From contig NZ_MVDI01000001.1 in assembly GCF_002939305.1 (NCBI RefSeq), positions 1,054,001 to 1,118,000 on the forward strand: a DNA stretch of 64,000 bases, read 5' to 3'. The notes under the pieces were generated by a model, which saw only the letters and a list, made by a program, of their open reading frames with translations, was not told where the DNA came from and did not search any database. The first letter of the stretch is position 1. Each line of letters begins with the position of its first letter. Shown piece by piece: positions 18,370 through 26,862 of the stretch. Source of the stretch: Chroococcidiopsis sp. TS-821 (lineage in GTDB: Bacteria > Cyanobacteriota > Cyanobacteriia > Cyanobacteriales > Chroococcidiopsidaceae). Both the position numbers and the translations under genes were made by a program.

Positions 18370-19008
18370 ATGCACATTCCTGACGGTATCCTTCCCGCTT
18401 CGATTATTGTTGCAGGTTACGCGACTACTGGCGGGGTCACGTGGTACTCACTGCGTCAAATCAAGCGCGATCGCAACCCACAAGAAAATATTCCTAAAGC
18501 ATCGTTACTAACAGCAGCGTTTTTTGTTGCTTCTTGGATTCATATTCCCGTACCACCAGCGAGCGTTCACTTAATTTTGAATGGGCTATTGGGAACTATT
18601 TTAGGATACTATGCGTTTCCGGCAATTCTCATTGGCTTATTTTTTCAAGCCGTGATGTTTCAGCATGGGGGATTATCAACGCTGGGAGTCAATGCTAGTA
18701 TGTTTGGAATTCCGGCGCTTTTGGCGTATCACCTGTTTCAGTTGCGTTACAAAATTGGCAAGAATAATCGCGTGTGGACAGGGATATTTGCGTTTCTCGC
18801 TGGCGCAGGTGGATTAGGGCTTTCCGTCGTATTATTTTTCATTTTGATCATTACGAATATTCCGGCAAATATTGATGCAACGGTGGAACGCAATGCGATT
18901 TATGGACTTGTACTTGCTCATATTCCATTAATGCTCATCGAGGGCGCGTTTACCGCAGCCGTCGCTTTATTTCTCATGCGCGTTAAGCCGGAATTGTTGG
19001 AACAATGA
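18370..19008 (+). CDS. cbiM: Cobalt/nickel ECF transporter substrate-binding subunit CbiM/NikM
   Basis: A 212-residue polytopic S component. It begins MHIPDG, the hallmark N-terminus of CbiM/NikM in which the Met-amino group and His2 help bind the metal ion. About six to seven hydrophobic segments follow, including PVPPASVHLILNG and QHGGLSTLGVNA. Its stop overlaps the cbiQ start (ATGA). Co2+ versus Ni2+ cannot be told from sequence by eye; cobQ elsewhere in the window shows that cobalamin synthesis is present. Confidence 0.93.
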   Translation: MHIPDGILPASIIVAGYATTGGVTWYSLRQIKRDRNPQENIPKASLLTAAFFVASWIHIPVPPASVHLILNGLLGTILGYYAFPAILIGLFFQAVMFQHGGLSTLGVNASMFGIPALLAYHLFQLRYKIGKNNRVWTGIFAFLAGAGGLGLSVVLFFILIITNIPANIDATVERNAIYGLVLAHIPLMLIEGAFTAAVALFLMRVKPELLEQ

Positions 19009-19772
19009 CACGCGGATTAGACGCCTATGCTTATCTGAAGTCTCCAATTCACCGCTGGGAAGTGCGATGCAAACTTGTCTCGCTTTTGGCGTTGATTTTT
19101 GCCTTTGCTTTTGTACAGCAGTTAATTTTGTTACCAGCAATGGTTGTCGTGACGTTGATTTACTACGGTATTTCGCGTCTACCAGTTGCTTTTTTGCTGA
19201 AGCGGTTGCGTTATCCTGGTTTTTTTTTGGCGGCGATCGCGATTCTCTTACCCTTCAGTGTTGGCGATACAGTCATTTGGCAAGCAGGTTTCTTGGCACT
19301 GCGACAAGAAGGATTACTCGCGCTAATATTAATCATTACTAGATTTTTGTGTATTTTGACCGTTGGTTTGATTTTGTTCGGTACTGCACCATTTCTAACG
19401 AGTATTAAAGCAATGCGCGAGCTTGGTTTACCCGCCGTTTTAGCTGATATGACGCTGCTTTCGTACCGCTATATCGAACAATTTGGCGAAGATTTAAGAA
19501 GAATGCAAACAGCAATGCGCTTACGCGGGTTTCGAGTTAACAACTTAAGTCGGCGTAATTTAACCGTTTTAGCATCGCTCATCGGTAGCTTATTAGTGCG
19601 GAGTTACGACCAATCTCAGCAAGTTTATCAAGCCATGATTTTACGGGGGTATGGTTGCGTTCCTCGACGCCGTCAACGCTTCAAAACTCATGCTAGCGAT
19701 CTTGTCGCCTTGGTTGTGACTTGTTTTGTTGCAATAGGGTTTGTCGTTGCAGAGATCGTCTTGGCATCATGA
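19005..19772 (+). CDS. cbiQ: ECF transporter transmembrane subunit CbiQ
   Basis: A 255-residue T component with several transmembrane segments and the two cytoplasmic coupling motifs, seen as MRLRGFR (ARG-like motif 1) and MILRGYG (motif 2), separated by about 35 residues. It is translationally coupled to cbiM upstream and cbiO downstream by four-base overlaps. Confidence 0.93.
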   Translation: MTRGLDAYAYLKSPIHRWEVRCKLVSLLALIFAFAFVQQLILLPAMVVVTLIYYGISRLPVAFLLKRLRYPGFFLAAIAILLPFSVGDTVIWQAGFLALRQEGLLALILIITRFLCILTVGLILFGTAPFLTSIKAMRELGLPAVLADMTLLSYRYIEQFGEDLRRMQTAMRLRGFRVNNLSRRNLTVLASLIGSLLVRSYDQSQQVYQAMILRGYGCVPRRRQRFKTHASDLVALVVTCFVAIGFVVAEIVLAS

Positions 19773-20509
19773 AGCAGCAAGTCCCCGTTCAAGTAGCGAT
19801 CGCAATCCAAAATCTCTCTTTCTCGTATCAAAACAGACTGAAGGTTTTACAAAATATCAATATAATTATCCATGCTGGTGAAAGAGTTGGTTTAATCGGC
19901 GCTAATGGTTCTGGGAAAACGACCCTCTTTTTGCTAACGTGCGGTGTCTTGAAGCCTACCGCTGGAAACATAATACTTTTTGATAAACCAGTCGCGGTGG
20001 GAGAGTTTCGTCCTGAAATTGGTTTAGTATTTCAAAATCCCAACGACCAATTATTTTTGCCTTCAGTGCGGGATGATATTGCGTTTGGTCCTGAGAATAT
20101 GGGATTAACTGCAACCGAAGTTGAAGAACGCATTCAAGAAGCTGTCTCACTGACTGGGGTGCAGAATTTAATCGAACGGGTTCCGCATAATCTCTCCGGC
20201 GGTGAGAAGTGTATGGTTGCAATTGCCGGAGTTTTAGCGATGCGTCCGCAAGTTGTTTTGTATGACGAACCTTCGGCTAATTTAGATATGCGTTCTCGGC
20301 GGCGTTTGATTCAGTTCCTTCAGCGATCGCCGCAGACAATGATGATCTCTTCCCACGACTTGGAACTGATTTTAGAAGTGTGCGATCGCGTACTTCTTCT
20401 CGGTGAAGGTCAAATTGTTGCTGATGGCAATCCTCGCGACATTATGAGCAATCAGCAGTTGATGGAAGCACACGGTTTAGAAAAGCCTTTTTCGCTGATG
20501 AACTTATAG
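19769..20509 (+). CDS. cbiO: ECF transporter ATPase CbiO
   Basis: A 246-residue ATPase. I chose ATG 19769, which overlaps the cbiQ stop (ATGA); the longer frame from 19721 runs inside cbiQ. Walker A is GANGSGKTT, the Q-loop region is FQNPNDQLFLPSVRDDIAFG (typical of ECF A components), the signature is LSGGEKCMVAIAG, and Walker B is VVLYDEPSANLD with the switch SSHDLE. It completes the CbiMQO importer. Confidence 0.94.
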   Translation: MKQQVPVQVAIAIQNLSFSYQNRLKVLQNINIIIHAGERVGLIGANGSGKTTLFLLTCGVLKPTAGNIILFDKPVAVGEFRPEIGLVFQNPNDQLFLPSVRDDIAFGPENMGLTATEVEERIQEAVSLTGVQNLIERVPHNLSGGEKCMVAIAGVLAMRPQVVLYDEPSANLDMRSRRRLIQFLQRSPQTMMISSHDLELILEVCDRVLLLGEGQIVADGNPRDIMSNQQLMEAHGLEKPFSLMNL

Positions 20510-20677
20510 ACAAATGTATCGGTGTCCAACACGGATAAACTGTTCAGTTGTCCACGCATCATCTTCGGCTTTTGCACGGTTAGTAGTATGAACTGGTACA
20601 ACATATCCCCAACTTTGGCTGAAGTTGATTAACTGTTCGGTTGTCCAGCCTTGGTTGTTACTTTTGTTGCGTTTCAT
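20504..20677 (-). CDS. Small protein with internal WTTEQ repeat, copy 1
   Basis: A 57-residue ORF. It starts ATG 20675-20677 with AGGAG eight bases upstream and ends TAA at 20504-20506, overlapping the cbiO stop on the other strand. The protein has two similar arms: GWTTEQLINFSQSWGYVV near residues 10-27 and AWTTEQFIRVGHRY near 41-54. It is a paralogue of the gene at 20712. I do not recognise the family. The conserved Trp-Thr-Thr-Glu-Gln start of each arm resembles a short helix-capping repeat; a regulatory or modified-peptide role is open. Confidence 0.7.
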   Translation of the reverse strand: MKRNKSNNQGWTTEQLINFSQSWGYVVPVHTTNRAKAEDDAWTTEQFIRVGHRYICL

Positions 20678-20711
20678 ATTGATTTTCTCCTTTGGTGTTA
20701 CTGAGTAATGG

Positions 20712-20873
20712 TTATAGATTAATGTGTTTGTTGCCTACGCGGATAAATTGCTCAGTTGTCCACGCATCTTGCTTTGCTTTAGCCTGAGCAGCTTTGGCAG
20801 GAAAAACGTACGCCCAGCTTTGGCTGAGATTGATTAACTGTTCGGTTGTCCAGCCTTTGTTGAGATTTCTCAT
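20712..20873 (-). CDS. Small protein with internal WTTEQ repeat, copy 2
   Basis: A 53-residue ORF with a GGAG Shine-Dalgarno upstream of ATG 20871-20873. The first arm is GWTTEQLINLSQSWAYVF (7-24) and the second is AWTTEQFIRVGNKH (37-50), joined by an Ala/Lys-rich linker (PAKAAQAKAKQD). It is about 60 percent identical to the protein at 20504, while the linker has diverged completely. The gap between the two genes is 34 bases, so they probably share a transcript. Conservation of the arms in both copies and two good ribosome-binding sites show these are real genes. Function unknown. Confidence 0.72.
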   Translation of the reverse strand: MRNLNKGWTTEQLINLSQSWAYVFPAKAAQAKAKQDAWTTEQFIRVGNKHINL

Positions 20874-21192
20874 ATCAGTTTTCTCCATTAGTATTACTTT
20901 ATGTTTCTAATATAGAAAACCGTTACATAAGATACAAAAACTAATCTGCATGTTTGTTATGAACAGCTTCGATAGATGATACTAAACCGATGAAAGCGCT
21001 TCTTGTGCAAGCGAGTATGGCTTGGCGCGAATTGTGACTGGGCGTCTAGCGCCGGTTATATAGCTTTAGTTAACAGAGTTAGAACATTATAAAAGCTCGT
21101 AGTGACTTATCTGACTAGAGTTTAACCTTGACCTCTGACCCCTGACCTCTGCTATTTAGCTTATAGTTGCTAAAGATGCTGATCTTGAATGA
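20874..21192. other. Gene-free region with a copy of repeat family B
   Basis: A 319-base divergent promoter region between the WTTEQ small-protein genes and the MFS gene. Bases about 21083-21153 carry AAGCTCGTAGTGACTT and TTTAACCTTGACCTCTG, sequences that recur at 40966 and 47074 respectively. No other coding potential was seen. Confidence 0.55.
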
Positions 21193-22332
21193 ATGTTACG
21201 CGACCCCAAACTTTTAGTACTGCTGCTAGCTGGCTCGTTGACAACAATGACAGGAGGAGTTGTCGCACCAGTTTTACCAGAGATTATTGAACACCTGCAA
21301 CTTGATGCTGGATTAGCCGCTAACTTAGTCAGCGTGCATAATTTGACAATTGCACTCTTTAGTCCACCATTAGGTATTTTGGCAGATCGTATCGGGCGAT
21401 TAAAAGTTTTAGTACCTGCACTCATTTTTTACGCTTTGTTTGGTGTCGCAGGCGCATTCATGCACGATTTTTGGTCACTCCTACTTTTACGCGCTTTGTT
21501 AGGTGCAGCCAGTGGTGGTATTGCAGCAGCGAGTCTTGGTTTACTTGGAAGTATGTATGAAGGACAAGCGCGATCGCAAGCTTTAGGACTTGCAACAAGT
21601 ACACTGACAATCACAGGAATTACCGATCCTTTACTTGGTGGTTGGGTAGGTGCAAGTCGATGGCAAAATGCATTTTATCTCTATGGAGTAGGGCTACCAA
21701 TCGCATTCTTAGCTGCTGCTATTCTTAAAGAACAACCACGAAAAACAAAATCGCCTCAAGTTCAAGCTGGATTACGCCAGGTATTGTTACAACGCCACAC
21801 ATTAAAGGTATTAATTGCCCTCAGTTTAACTTCTGTAGCAATGTATGCAGTAGTAATCTATGCTCCTTTGTACCTCGATGCAACGATCAATGCAGATACA
21901 CTGCTAAATGGCATCGTTTTAGCATCGCGGGCGATTGGTGCTGGGGTTATATCAGCGTTTGGTGCAAGTAAACTAGCAAGACGTTTAGGTGCTGCACGCG
22001 CGATCGCATTAGGATTTGGATTAATGGCAGTGACTTTAGCCGTCATTCCGCTACTGTACCAAGTGAGTTGGATTGTCGTTAGCGCGATTATTTTCGGCGT
22101 TGGCTTTGGGATTGTGCTACCCAATCTTTACAATGCTTTAGCGAATCTCGCACCCGATCAGTTACGCGCGAGTATCTTAGCAATTGGTACAGGAATGGGC
22201 TTTTTAGGACAATTTCTCTCACCGATTTTGCTTGCACCAGTCCTCAACTATGCTGGTATAGAAGCAGTATTTTATGCTGCTGCTGTGATTGCGGTCGGCA
22301 CAGGAACGATCTTGTTAGCGCCGCAGCGGTAA
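21193..22332 (+). CDS. MFS transporter
   Basis: A 379-residue major facilitator with about 12 hydrophobic segments. The loop 2-3 motif is GILADRIGRLKVL, and the transmembrane-4/5 region reads LLGAASGGIAAASLGLLGSMYEG. The length suits a drug:H+ antiporter-type MFS protein. Monocistronic; the substrate cannot be read from sequence. Confidence 0.9.
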   Translation: MLRDPKLLVLLLAGSLTTMTGGVVAPVLPEIIEHLQLDAGLAANLVSVHNLTIALFSPPLGILADRIGRLKVLVPALIFYALFGVAGAFMHDFWSLLLLRALLGAASGGIAAASLGLLGSMYEGQARSQALGLATSTLTITGITDPLLGGWVGASRWQNAFYLYGVGLPIAFLAAAILKEQPRKTKSPQVQAGLRQVLLQRHTLKVLIALSLTSVAMYAVVIYAPLYLDATINADTLLNGIVLASRAIGAGVISAFGASKLARRLGAARAIALGFGLMAVTLAVIPLLYQVSWIVVSAIIFGVGFGIVLPNLYNALANLAPDQLRASILAIGTGMGFLGQFLSPILLAPVLNYAGIEAVFYAAAVIAVGTGTILLAPQR

Positions 22333-22339
22333 ATAGTAT

Positions 22340-23305
22340 CTATAACATCTGGCGAATCTTTTTGAGTTTTTGTTGGCGATCTGAACTACAAAGTGCGATC
22401 GCTACACTTGCTAAAATATGCGGTACAGCAAGCAAATTTCCTAAATAAGTACGCCACACACTCCAAGAAAACACGGCTCTAGTTGTAGGAACTATATGCC
22501 AAAAACGATTGACTGAACATACCATTTCATCTCCTAGTGCAGTAACTTCATGCCACCAACCCGCAGGAATATAAAGTAATTCTCCTTGATTAAGAATAAA
22601 TTCGTACTTGTGTTGCAGGGCTATTTTTAAATTAGGAAAAGCTTCAAAATCAGGTTTCTCAGGATATACCTGACTAAACCAAGAACGCAACTTTAAACCA
22701 TGTCGTAAATGAATTGATAGTGGAAACGGATAAAGATTATACATCTGCGAAGGAGGAAAAAGCACAATTTTTTTAGCACCATGCATTTGCATCAAAGTGC
22801 CATCAACAGCATCAAAATGCAAACATTCAATGTGACCTCCTGGACCTACCCAAATATTAAAATCACTCATAGCTTTGTGCAACCCTAGATGTTCGCCAAC
22901 ACTATTTAAAATATTTTCAGGGTCAAGCGATGTATTTTTAATCGAACACTTTGCTAAATAAATATCATGTTCGCGTGCTTGGCGATCGCGTATCAATTCA
23001 GCATATTTATTAAAAGGTAATTTTTGTCCTTCAACGCCGCTACCGATGTTTTCCCACTGCCGTTTATCATACTGATATCTTGCATGACCGTAATATCTCA
23101 AGAGGAACTCTTGTTCGCCTAAGTTTTGACGTAAGTACTCTAAGTTCCAGTCACAATCTTTAAGTAATCCTGTAACAATAACTGGCTTACCTACTTTCTG
23201 GTATTGCTCAAAAAAACTTTTTGCTGTAAGATAAGATGCATCAACTCTTGCTACTTGATTGTCTTTTATAGAGTTAATAAAATTCGATTGTGTTAAACTA
23301 TTCAT
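22340..23305 (-). CDS. Cupin_8/JmjC-like Fe(II) 2-oxoglutarate-type oxygenase
   Basis: A 321-residue protein. The core reads ECLHFDAVDGTLMQMHGAKK, with His and Asp as likely iron ligands (HxD), followed by KIVLFPPSQMYNLYPF, LLYIPAGWWHEVTALG (distal His) and CSVNRFW. These are the elements of cupin_8/FIH-like JmjC hydroxylases, which hydroxylate protein side chains or small molecules. It is convergent with the MFS gene and 81 bases downstream of the GH3-like gene on the same strand, so the two may be co-transcribed. Substrate unknown. Confidence 0.85.
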   Translation of the reverse strand: MNSLTQSNFINSIKDNQVARVDASYLTAKSFFEQYQKVGKPVIVTGLLKDCDWNLEYLRQNLGEQEFLLRYYGHARYQYDKRQWENIGSGVEGQKLPFNKYAELIRDRQAREHDIYLAKCSIKNTSLDPENILNSVGEHLGLHKAMSDFNIWVGPGGHIECLHFDAVDGTLMQMHGAKKIVLFPPSQMYNLYPFPLSIHLRHGLKLRSWFSQVYPEKPDFEAFPNLKIALQHKYEFILNQGELLYIPAGWWHEVTALGDEMVCSVNRFWHIVPTTRAVFSWSVWRTYLGNLLAVPHILASVAIALCSSDRQQKLKKIRQML

Positions 23306-23350
23306 AATAATTAATACACTTTTTTAACCATTTAAAACCAAGCTATCTTA

Positions 23351-23382
23351 TTCTATTACCCATTACCTATTACCAAATACCT
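23351..23382. repeat. Half-copy of repeat family A
   Basis: A run of ATTACCCATTACCTATTACC between the cupin and GH3 genes, matching the right arm of the family A hairpins. Confidence 0.4.
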
Positions 23383-23386
23383 CCTA

Positions 23387-25063
23387 TTACAAATCAAACC
23401 TCTTTTCTACCGATAAACCAGCAAGAAAATTACGATCTTCGCTAATGTGAGGAAACTTCAATTGCGAATCAGGAATTCCTCTTTGTAACTGCCGTTGGCG
23501 GATAGTTGCAAAACTTCCAGGAGCTAAGATTTGTAATTGTGGATTGGGAATTGCATCTCTACGACTAATTTCATAGTGCGTATTAACTTCTTGCAACTTG
23601 CAGTCAAAACTTTTAAGAAAAGCTAATGGATCGTCTAACTTGTATCCTGGCGCTAACTCAATATTAACTATATAACGTGCCGGAAAATCATTTTCAGATA
23701 AGGTAATGCAGAAATCTTCTAGCAGTAAATTAAACTCTTGTTGTAAAGCTTGCATAACTTGTGTGGCATGAAATTCTGTTGTTTTCTCAGTTGTTGAAGA
23801 AACAAATCCGCCACGACGATGCAAAAATACAATGAGTGGAGCAGTGTTGTAAAACCCAACAACTTCAACAACATCACCAATATCATAACGGTAAAAGCCA
23901 CAATAATTTGTAATCAAAATGCGGTAGCGATCGCCTACTTTAACTTCAGTCGCTAAAAGTGTTTTGGGCTGTTCTGCTTCCCACTGATCTTCTGGTATAA
24001 ATTCAAAGAAACAACTTTCAATTGCTAAAACACTACCATCTTGATTAACATCAGGGTAAATGCTAAATATACCTTCAGCAGAAGAATAAACAGCACCAAA
24101 TATTGGAGTATCTTCAAAATAAGCGGGAAATCGTTGAAAATAAAAATCTGAAGTTCCTCCTCTAGCTGTAGCAACGAAAGATAAATTTTGCCATGCCAGT
24201 TTAGGCGTCAGTCGTCCTTGTGCGTGTAAGATTTCGCTTAATTGGGCGGCGCGTTTTGGTGATGCGATCGCCATTTTTTCTAACTGATGGCGCATTTCTG
24301 GTTCAATTTCTAACCAAGGTGCAATCGTTCCTTTTGCTAAATCTTGAATCAAATCTTCAGCATAACGCTCTAGATAATGACAAGTGCGTAAAATCAGCAT
24401 GGGGAAGTTAGCGATCGTACCCCGCATCGTCGGTTCTCGCAGGGCGAATAGTAAACACGCGTAATGTCTTGCCAGGCTATTACCCAGTTGCAGGGCTTCG
24501 TAAGGATGCGCGAAAAATTGCCGATAAAGTCGCTTATCCATCCGCAAAACACCCGCGCTTGATGGTCCATAATCGATATTGCCAGTGGTACGTCCCCATT
24601 TTTGTACAGAGTTAGTGACTAAGAGTTTGCCAAATTGGCGATTTTGTCTGGCGAGTGCTTCACTTAAAAACCCGATACTTGTTAGCGTTGCTTGACGGAC
24701 AATATTTTGCGATCGCCTGGTTGTGGGAATCAGTTTTTTCTTACCTGTCGATCCACTGGTGAGTGTCAAGTAAACGACTGGATCGGGAGTTAGAATATTC
24801 GGTTCACCTTGCGCAATCCTTTCAGTGAAAGGTTCGTAACTGCTATAAGGTAGAACTGGAACTTGTGCGCGAAATTGGTCAATTGTTTTAATTTGAGCAA
24901 GTTTATACTGTTTCCCTAGTTCTGTATTACTCTGTACAAGCAGCAAATCGCGTAAAAACTGTTCTTGTATAGCATCTGTAGCAAGAGTTTTTTTCACAAA
25001 GTTTGCCTTGACACGTCGAGCAAAAGCGGTCAAAAGTGAAGGTAATATTTCCATTGATGTCAT
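23387..25063 (-). CDS. GH3-family acyl-acid amido synthetase
   Basis: A 558-residue protein of the GH3 (auxin-responsive promoter) branch of the ANL adenylating superfamily. The ATP-binding P-loop-like motif is LTSGSTGKKKLIPTT near 103, the second motif is VYSSAEGIFSIY, and the third is YRILITNYCGFYRYDIGDVVEV. Plant members adenylate jasmonate or auxin and join it to amino acids; bacterial members probably conjugate other carboxylic acids. The start MTSMEIL is ATG, with an alternative ATG three codons on. It is divergent from the fatty-acid hydroxylase at 25199. Substrates are unknown. Confidence 0.93.
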   Translation of the reverse strand: MTSMEILPSLLTAFARRVKANFVKKTLATDAIQEQFLRDLLLVQSNTELGKQYKLAQIKTIDQFRAQVPVLPYSSYEPFTERIAQGEPNILTPDPVVYLTLTSGSTGKKKLIPTTRRSQNIVRQATLTSIGFLSEALARQNRQFGKLLVTNSVQKWGRTTGNIDYGPSSAGVLRMDKRLYRQFFAHPYEALQLGNSLARHYACLLFALREPTMRGTIANFPMLILRTCHYLERYAEDLIQDLAKGTIAPWLEIEPEMRHQLEKMAIASPKRAAQLSEILHAQGRLTPKLAWQNLSFVATARGGTSDFYFQRFPAYFEDTPIFGAVYSSAEGIFSIYPDVNQDGSVLAIESCFFEFIPEDQWEAEQPKTLLATEVKVGDRYRILITNYCGFYRYDIGDVVEVVGFYNTAPLIVFLHRRGGFVSSTTEKTTEFHATQVMQALQQEFNLLLEDFCITLSENDFPARYIVNIELAPGYKLDDPLAFLKSFDCKLQEVNTHYEISRRDAIPNPQLQILAPGSFATIRQRQLQRGIPDSQLKFPHISEDRNFLAGLSVEKRFDL

Positions 25064-25198
25064 GCTCTATTTGGCAGCGAAGGAGCAGAAGTAAGATTGC
25101 ACGATTAGTAAGGATACTGATTTATACCAGAAATTACCTAAAATAGTCTCAAATTTAACGAGAACTTAAATGAAGTTGAAGCGGTGTTAGGAGGCGCG

Positions 25199-25702
25199 AT
25201 GTTTGCTGTACGCGGTGTATTGATTGGAGTCATCTGTTTTGTTTTGGCGTTCGTCTTAGCAAGTTTGGTGGAATACTGGCTACATCGATTGATGCACGTT
25301 TCGCAGCGAATTGGCGAACGTCACCGCGATCATCACCGTCGCAATGAAGGACAAGGCGTGATTTGGGAATTTCGCGATTATGTGCGCGGTAGCTTCGTTG
25401 TCATGATTGCTGTCTTTTTCCTTTCTTTAGAAGCCGGAATCGGTTGGTTTCTGGGAGGATTAATTTATGCTGCGTTTTCAGCTTATGCGCATCAACTACA
25501 GCACGAAAACCCGAAAAAGTGCTTTTGGATGAAAATGCCCGTTCATTATGTCCATCATAAGTACGGTATGTGGCATCACAACTTTGGTTTAGCTGTCGAT
25601 TGGTGGGATCGCGTTTTTGGAACTTACAAGCCTGTAGAATGGCTGACTGAAGAAGAATTATCTCAACCAGAACGCGGTTATTTACAACTGCGGTGGTGGT
25701 AA
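25199..25702 (+). CDS. Fatty acid hydroxylase / sterol desaturase family protein
   Basis: A 167-residue membrane di-iron protein. I chose ATG 25199, preceded by AGGAGG; a GTG five codons upstream is in frame. The His clusters are HRLMH, HRDHH, HQLQH and HYVHHKYGMWHHNFG, the eight-or-more-His pattern of the FA_hydroxylase superfamily, with two hydrophobic hairpins between them. Possible substrates are fatty acyl chains, carotenoids (CrtZ/CrtR-like) or sphingoid bases. Short for a sterol desaturase but normal for small bacterial members. Confidence 0.85.
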   Translation: MFAVRGVLIGVICFVLAFVLASLVEYWLHRLMHVSQRIGERHRDHHRRNEGQGVIWEFRDYVRGSFVVMIAVFFLSLEAGIGWFLGGLIYAAFSAYAHQLQHENPKKCFWMKMPVHYVHHKYGMWHHNFGLAVDWWDRVFGTYKPVEWLTEEELSQPERGYLQLRWW

Positions 25703-25802
25703 TTACACTGACGGAATTTATATTTAAGCCTCTCCTCAATGATACGCTCTGCCCCGCGATAGGATGGTCATGATTTGAATTCACAGGTGCGATCGCTCAG
25801 TA

Positions 25803-26729
25803 ATGTATAAGTCATCTGCACGACAGCGACAGCCGACTGAAACATCTATTCTGAAGTTGTCACTAGGTGTATCTTGCATAACAGCAGGAATTGGCGTTGT
25901 ATTTGGACTCATTAGTGAATCCAACGCCATCATTCTCGATGGAATTGCTTCCGCCATTAGTTTAATTTCCACTTGGTTGAGCGTGATTGCTTCTCGATTG
26001 GTGTTGAAACCGGAAAATGAACGATTTCAGTTTGGATACCGACACATCGAGCCATTAGTCAATTTTGTGCGCAGTCTGATCGTTGTTGCGGTCAGTTTAT
26101 ATGCTGTCTTGACGGCTGTGGTGCAGATCAGGCAAGGAGGTCGCTCAATTACTGATGGCTGGGTCTTAGCCTACGCCCTCGTAACTCTCATGGTTTCTGC
26201 TTTGATTTATACGTATCAAATGCGCTATGTGGCTCGAACCGGCTCGACGAGTATTCGACTGGAAGCTCAGGAGTGGTGGATCGACTGTTTATCTAGCTTG
26301 GGCATCTTGGCGGGTTATGGAGTTGCCTTGTGGTTAGAGCAACGTGGGTTTATGCGCATTGCAGCGCTGATCGATCCAATTTTGGTATTCTCGATCGTGG
26401 CAATTACGCTACCTTTTCCTGTTAAAACTCTACATCAAAACTTGCTCGACATTCTGCTGATTGCTCCTGACGAAGAAATCCAACAGAAAATTCGCAGTAC
26501 TGTAGCAAAAGTTGGCTCCCAATACGGCTTTGAGCGCTTTCGCCTACATACATCTCAGTATGGTAATTCACTGGATGTGGAAGTCAATATCATTGTCGAT
26601 GACTCGTTTGTCATTCCTGGAGTTTCTTACCTCGATCGAATTCGTCAAGACATCTGGGAAGGGCTGAATATGCCGTCGTACCGTCTTTGGCTAGTTGTGT
26701 GTTTTGTTGGAGACGAGCGATGGGCATGA
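25803..26729 (+). CDS. Cation diffusion facilitator family transporter
   Basis: A 308-residue CDF-type protein with about six transmembrane segments. The first region reads SESNAIILDGIASAISLIST (the family's D in transmembrane helix 2), then FGYRHIEPLVNFVRS and, in helix 5, WWIDCLSSLGILAG with an Asp replacing part of the usual HxxxD. A cytoplasmic C-terminal ferredoxin-like domain follows (DEEIQQKIRSTVAKVG…SLDVEVNIIVDD). It is likely a divalent-metal/proton antiporter at the plasma membrane. The helix 2 and 5 metal sites look non-standard (N/D and D only), so metal choice is uncertain. Confidence 0.85.
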   Translation: MYKSSARQRQPTETSILKLSLGVSCITAGIGVVFGLISESNAIILDGIASAISLISTWLSVIASRLVLKPENERFQFGYRHIEPLVNFVRSLIVVAVSLYAVLTAVVQIRQGGRSITDGWVLAYALVTLMVSALIYTYQMRYVARTGSTSIRLEAQEWWIDCLSSLGILAGYGVALWLEQRGFMRIAALIDPILVFSIVAITLPFPVKTLHQNLLDILLIAPDEEIQQKIRSTVAKVGSQYGFERFRLHTSQYGNSLDVEVNIIVDDSFVIPGVSYLDRIRQDIWEGLNMPSYRLWLVVCFVGDERWA

Positions 26730-26862
26730 TAATGAGAATGCCGTTAACTACAAAAAACGTCTAATCAATAAAGAATTTGTTATTTTTGTTGGCTGTAGAG
26801 ACTTGGGGTGGTATTGTTCCTACAACACATTGGCAATTTTCTCTAAGATAGGGGCATACGCT

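Noticed and set aside
18370-20509. Cobalamin or NiCo riboswitch expected before the cobalt transporter
   Set aside because: I looked upstream of the lipoprotein and cbiM genes and saw no recognisable B12-box or NiCo-type conserved core.
25401-25784. 127-codon minus-strand frame opposite the fatty-acid hydroxylase
   Set aside because: It is antisense to a well-supported His-motif enzyme and has low-complexity content; a shadow.
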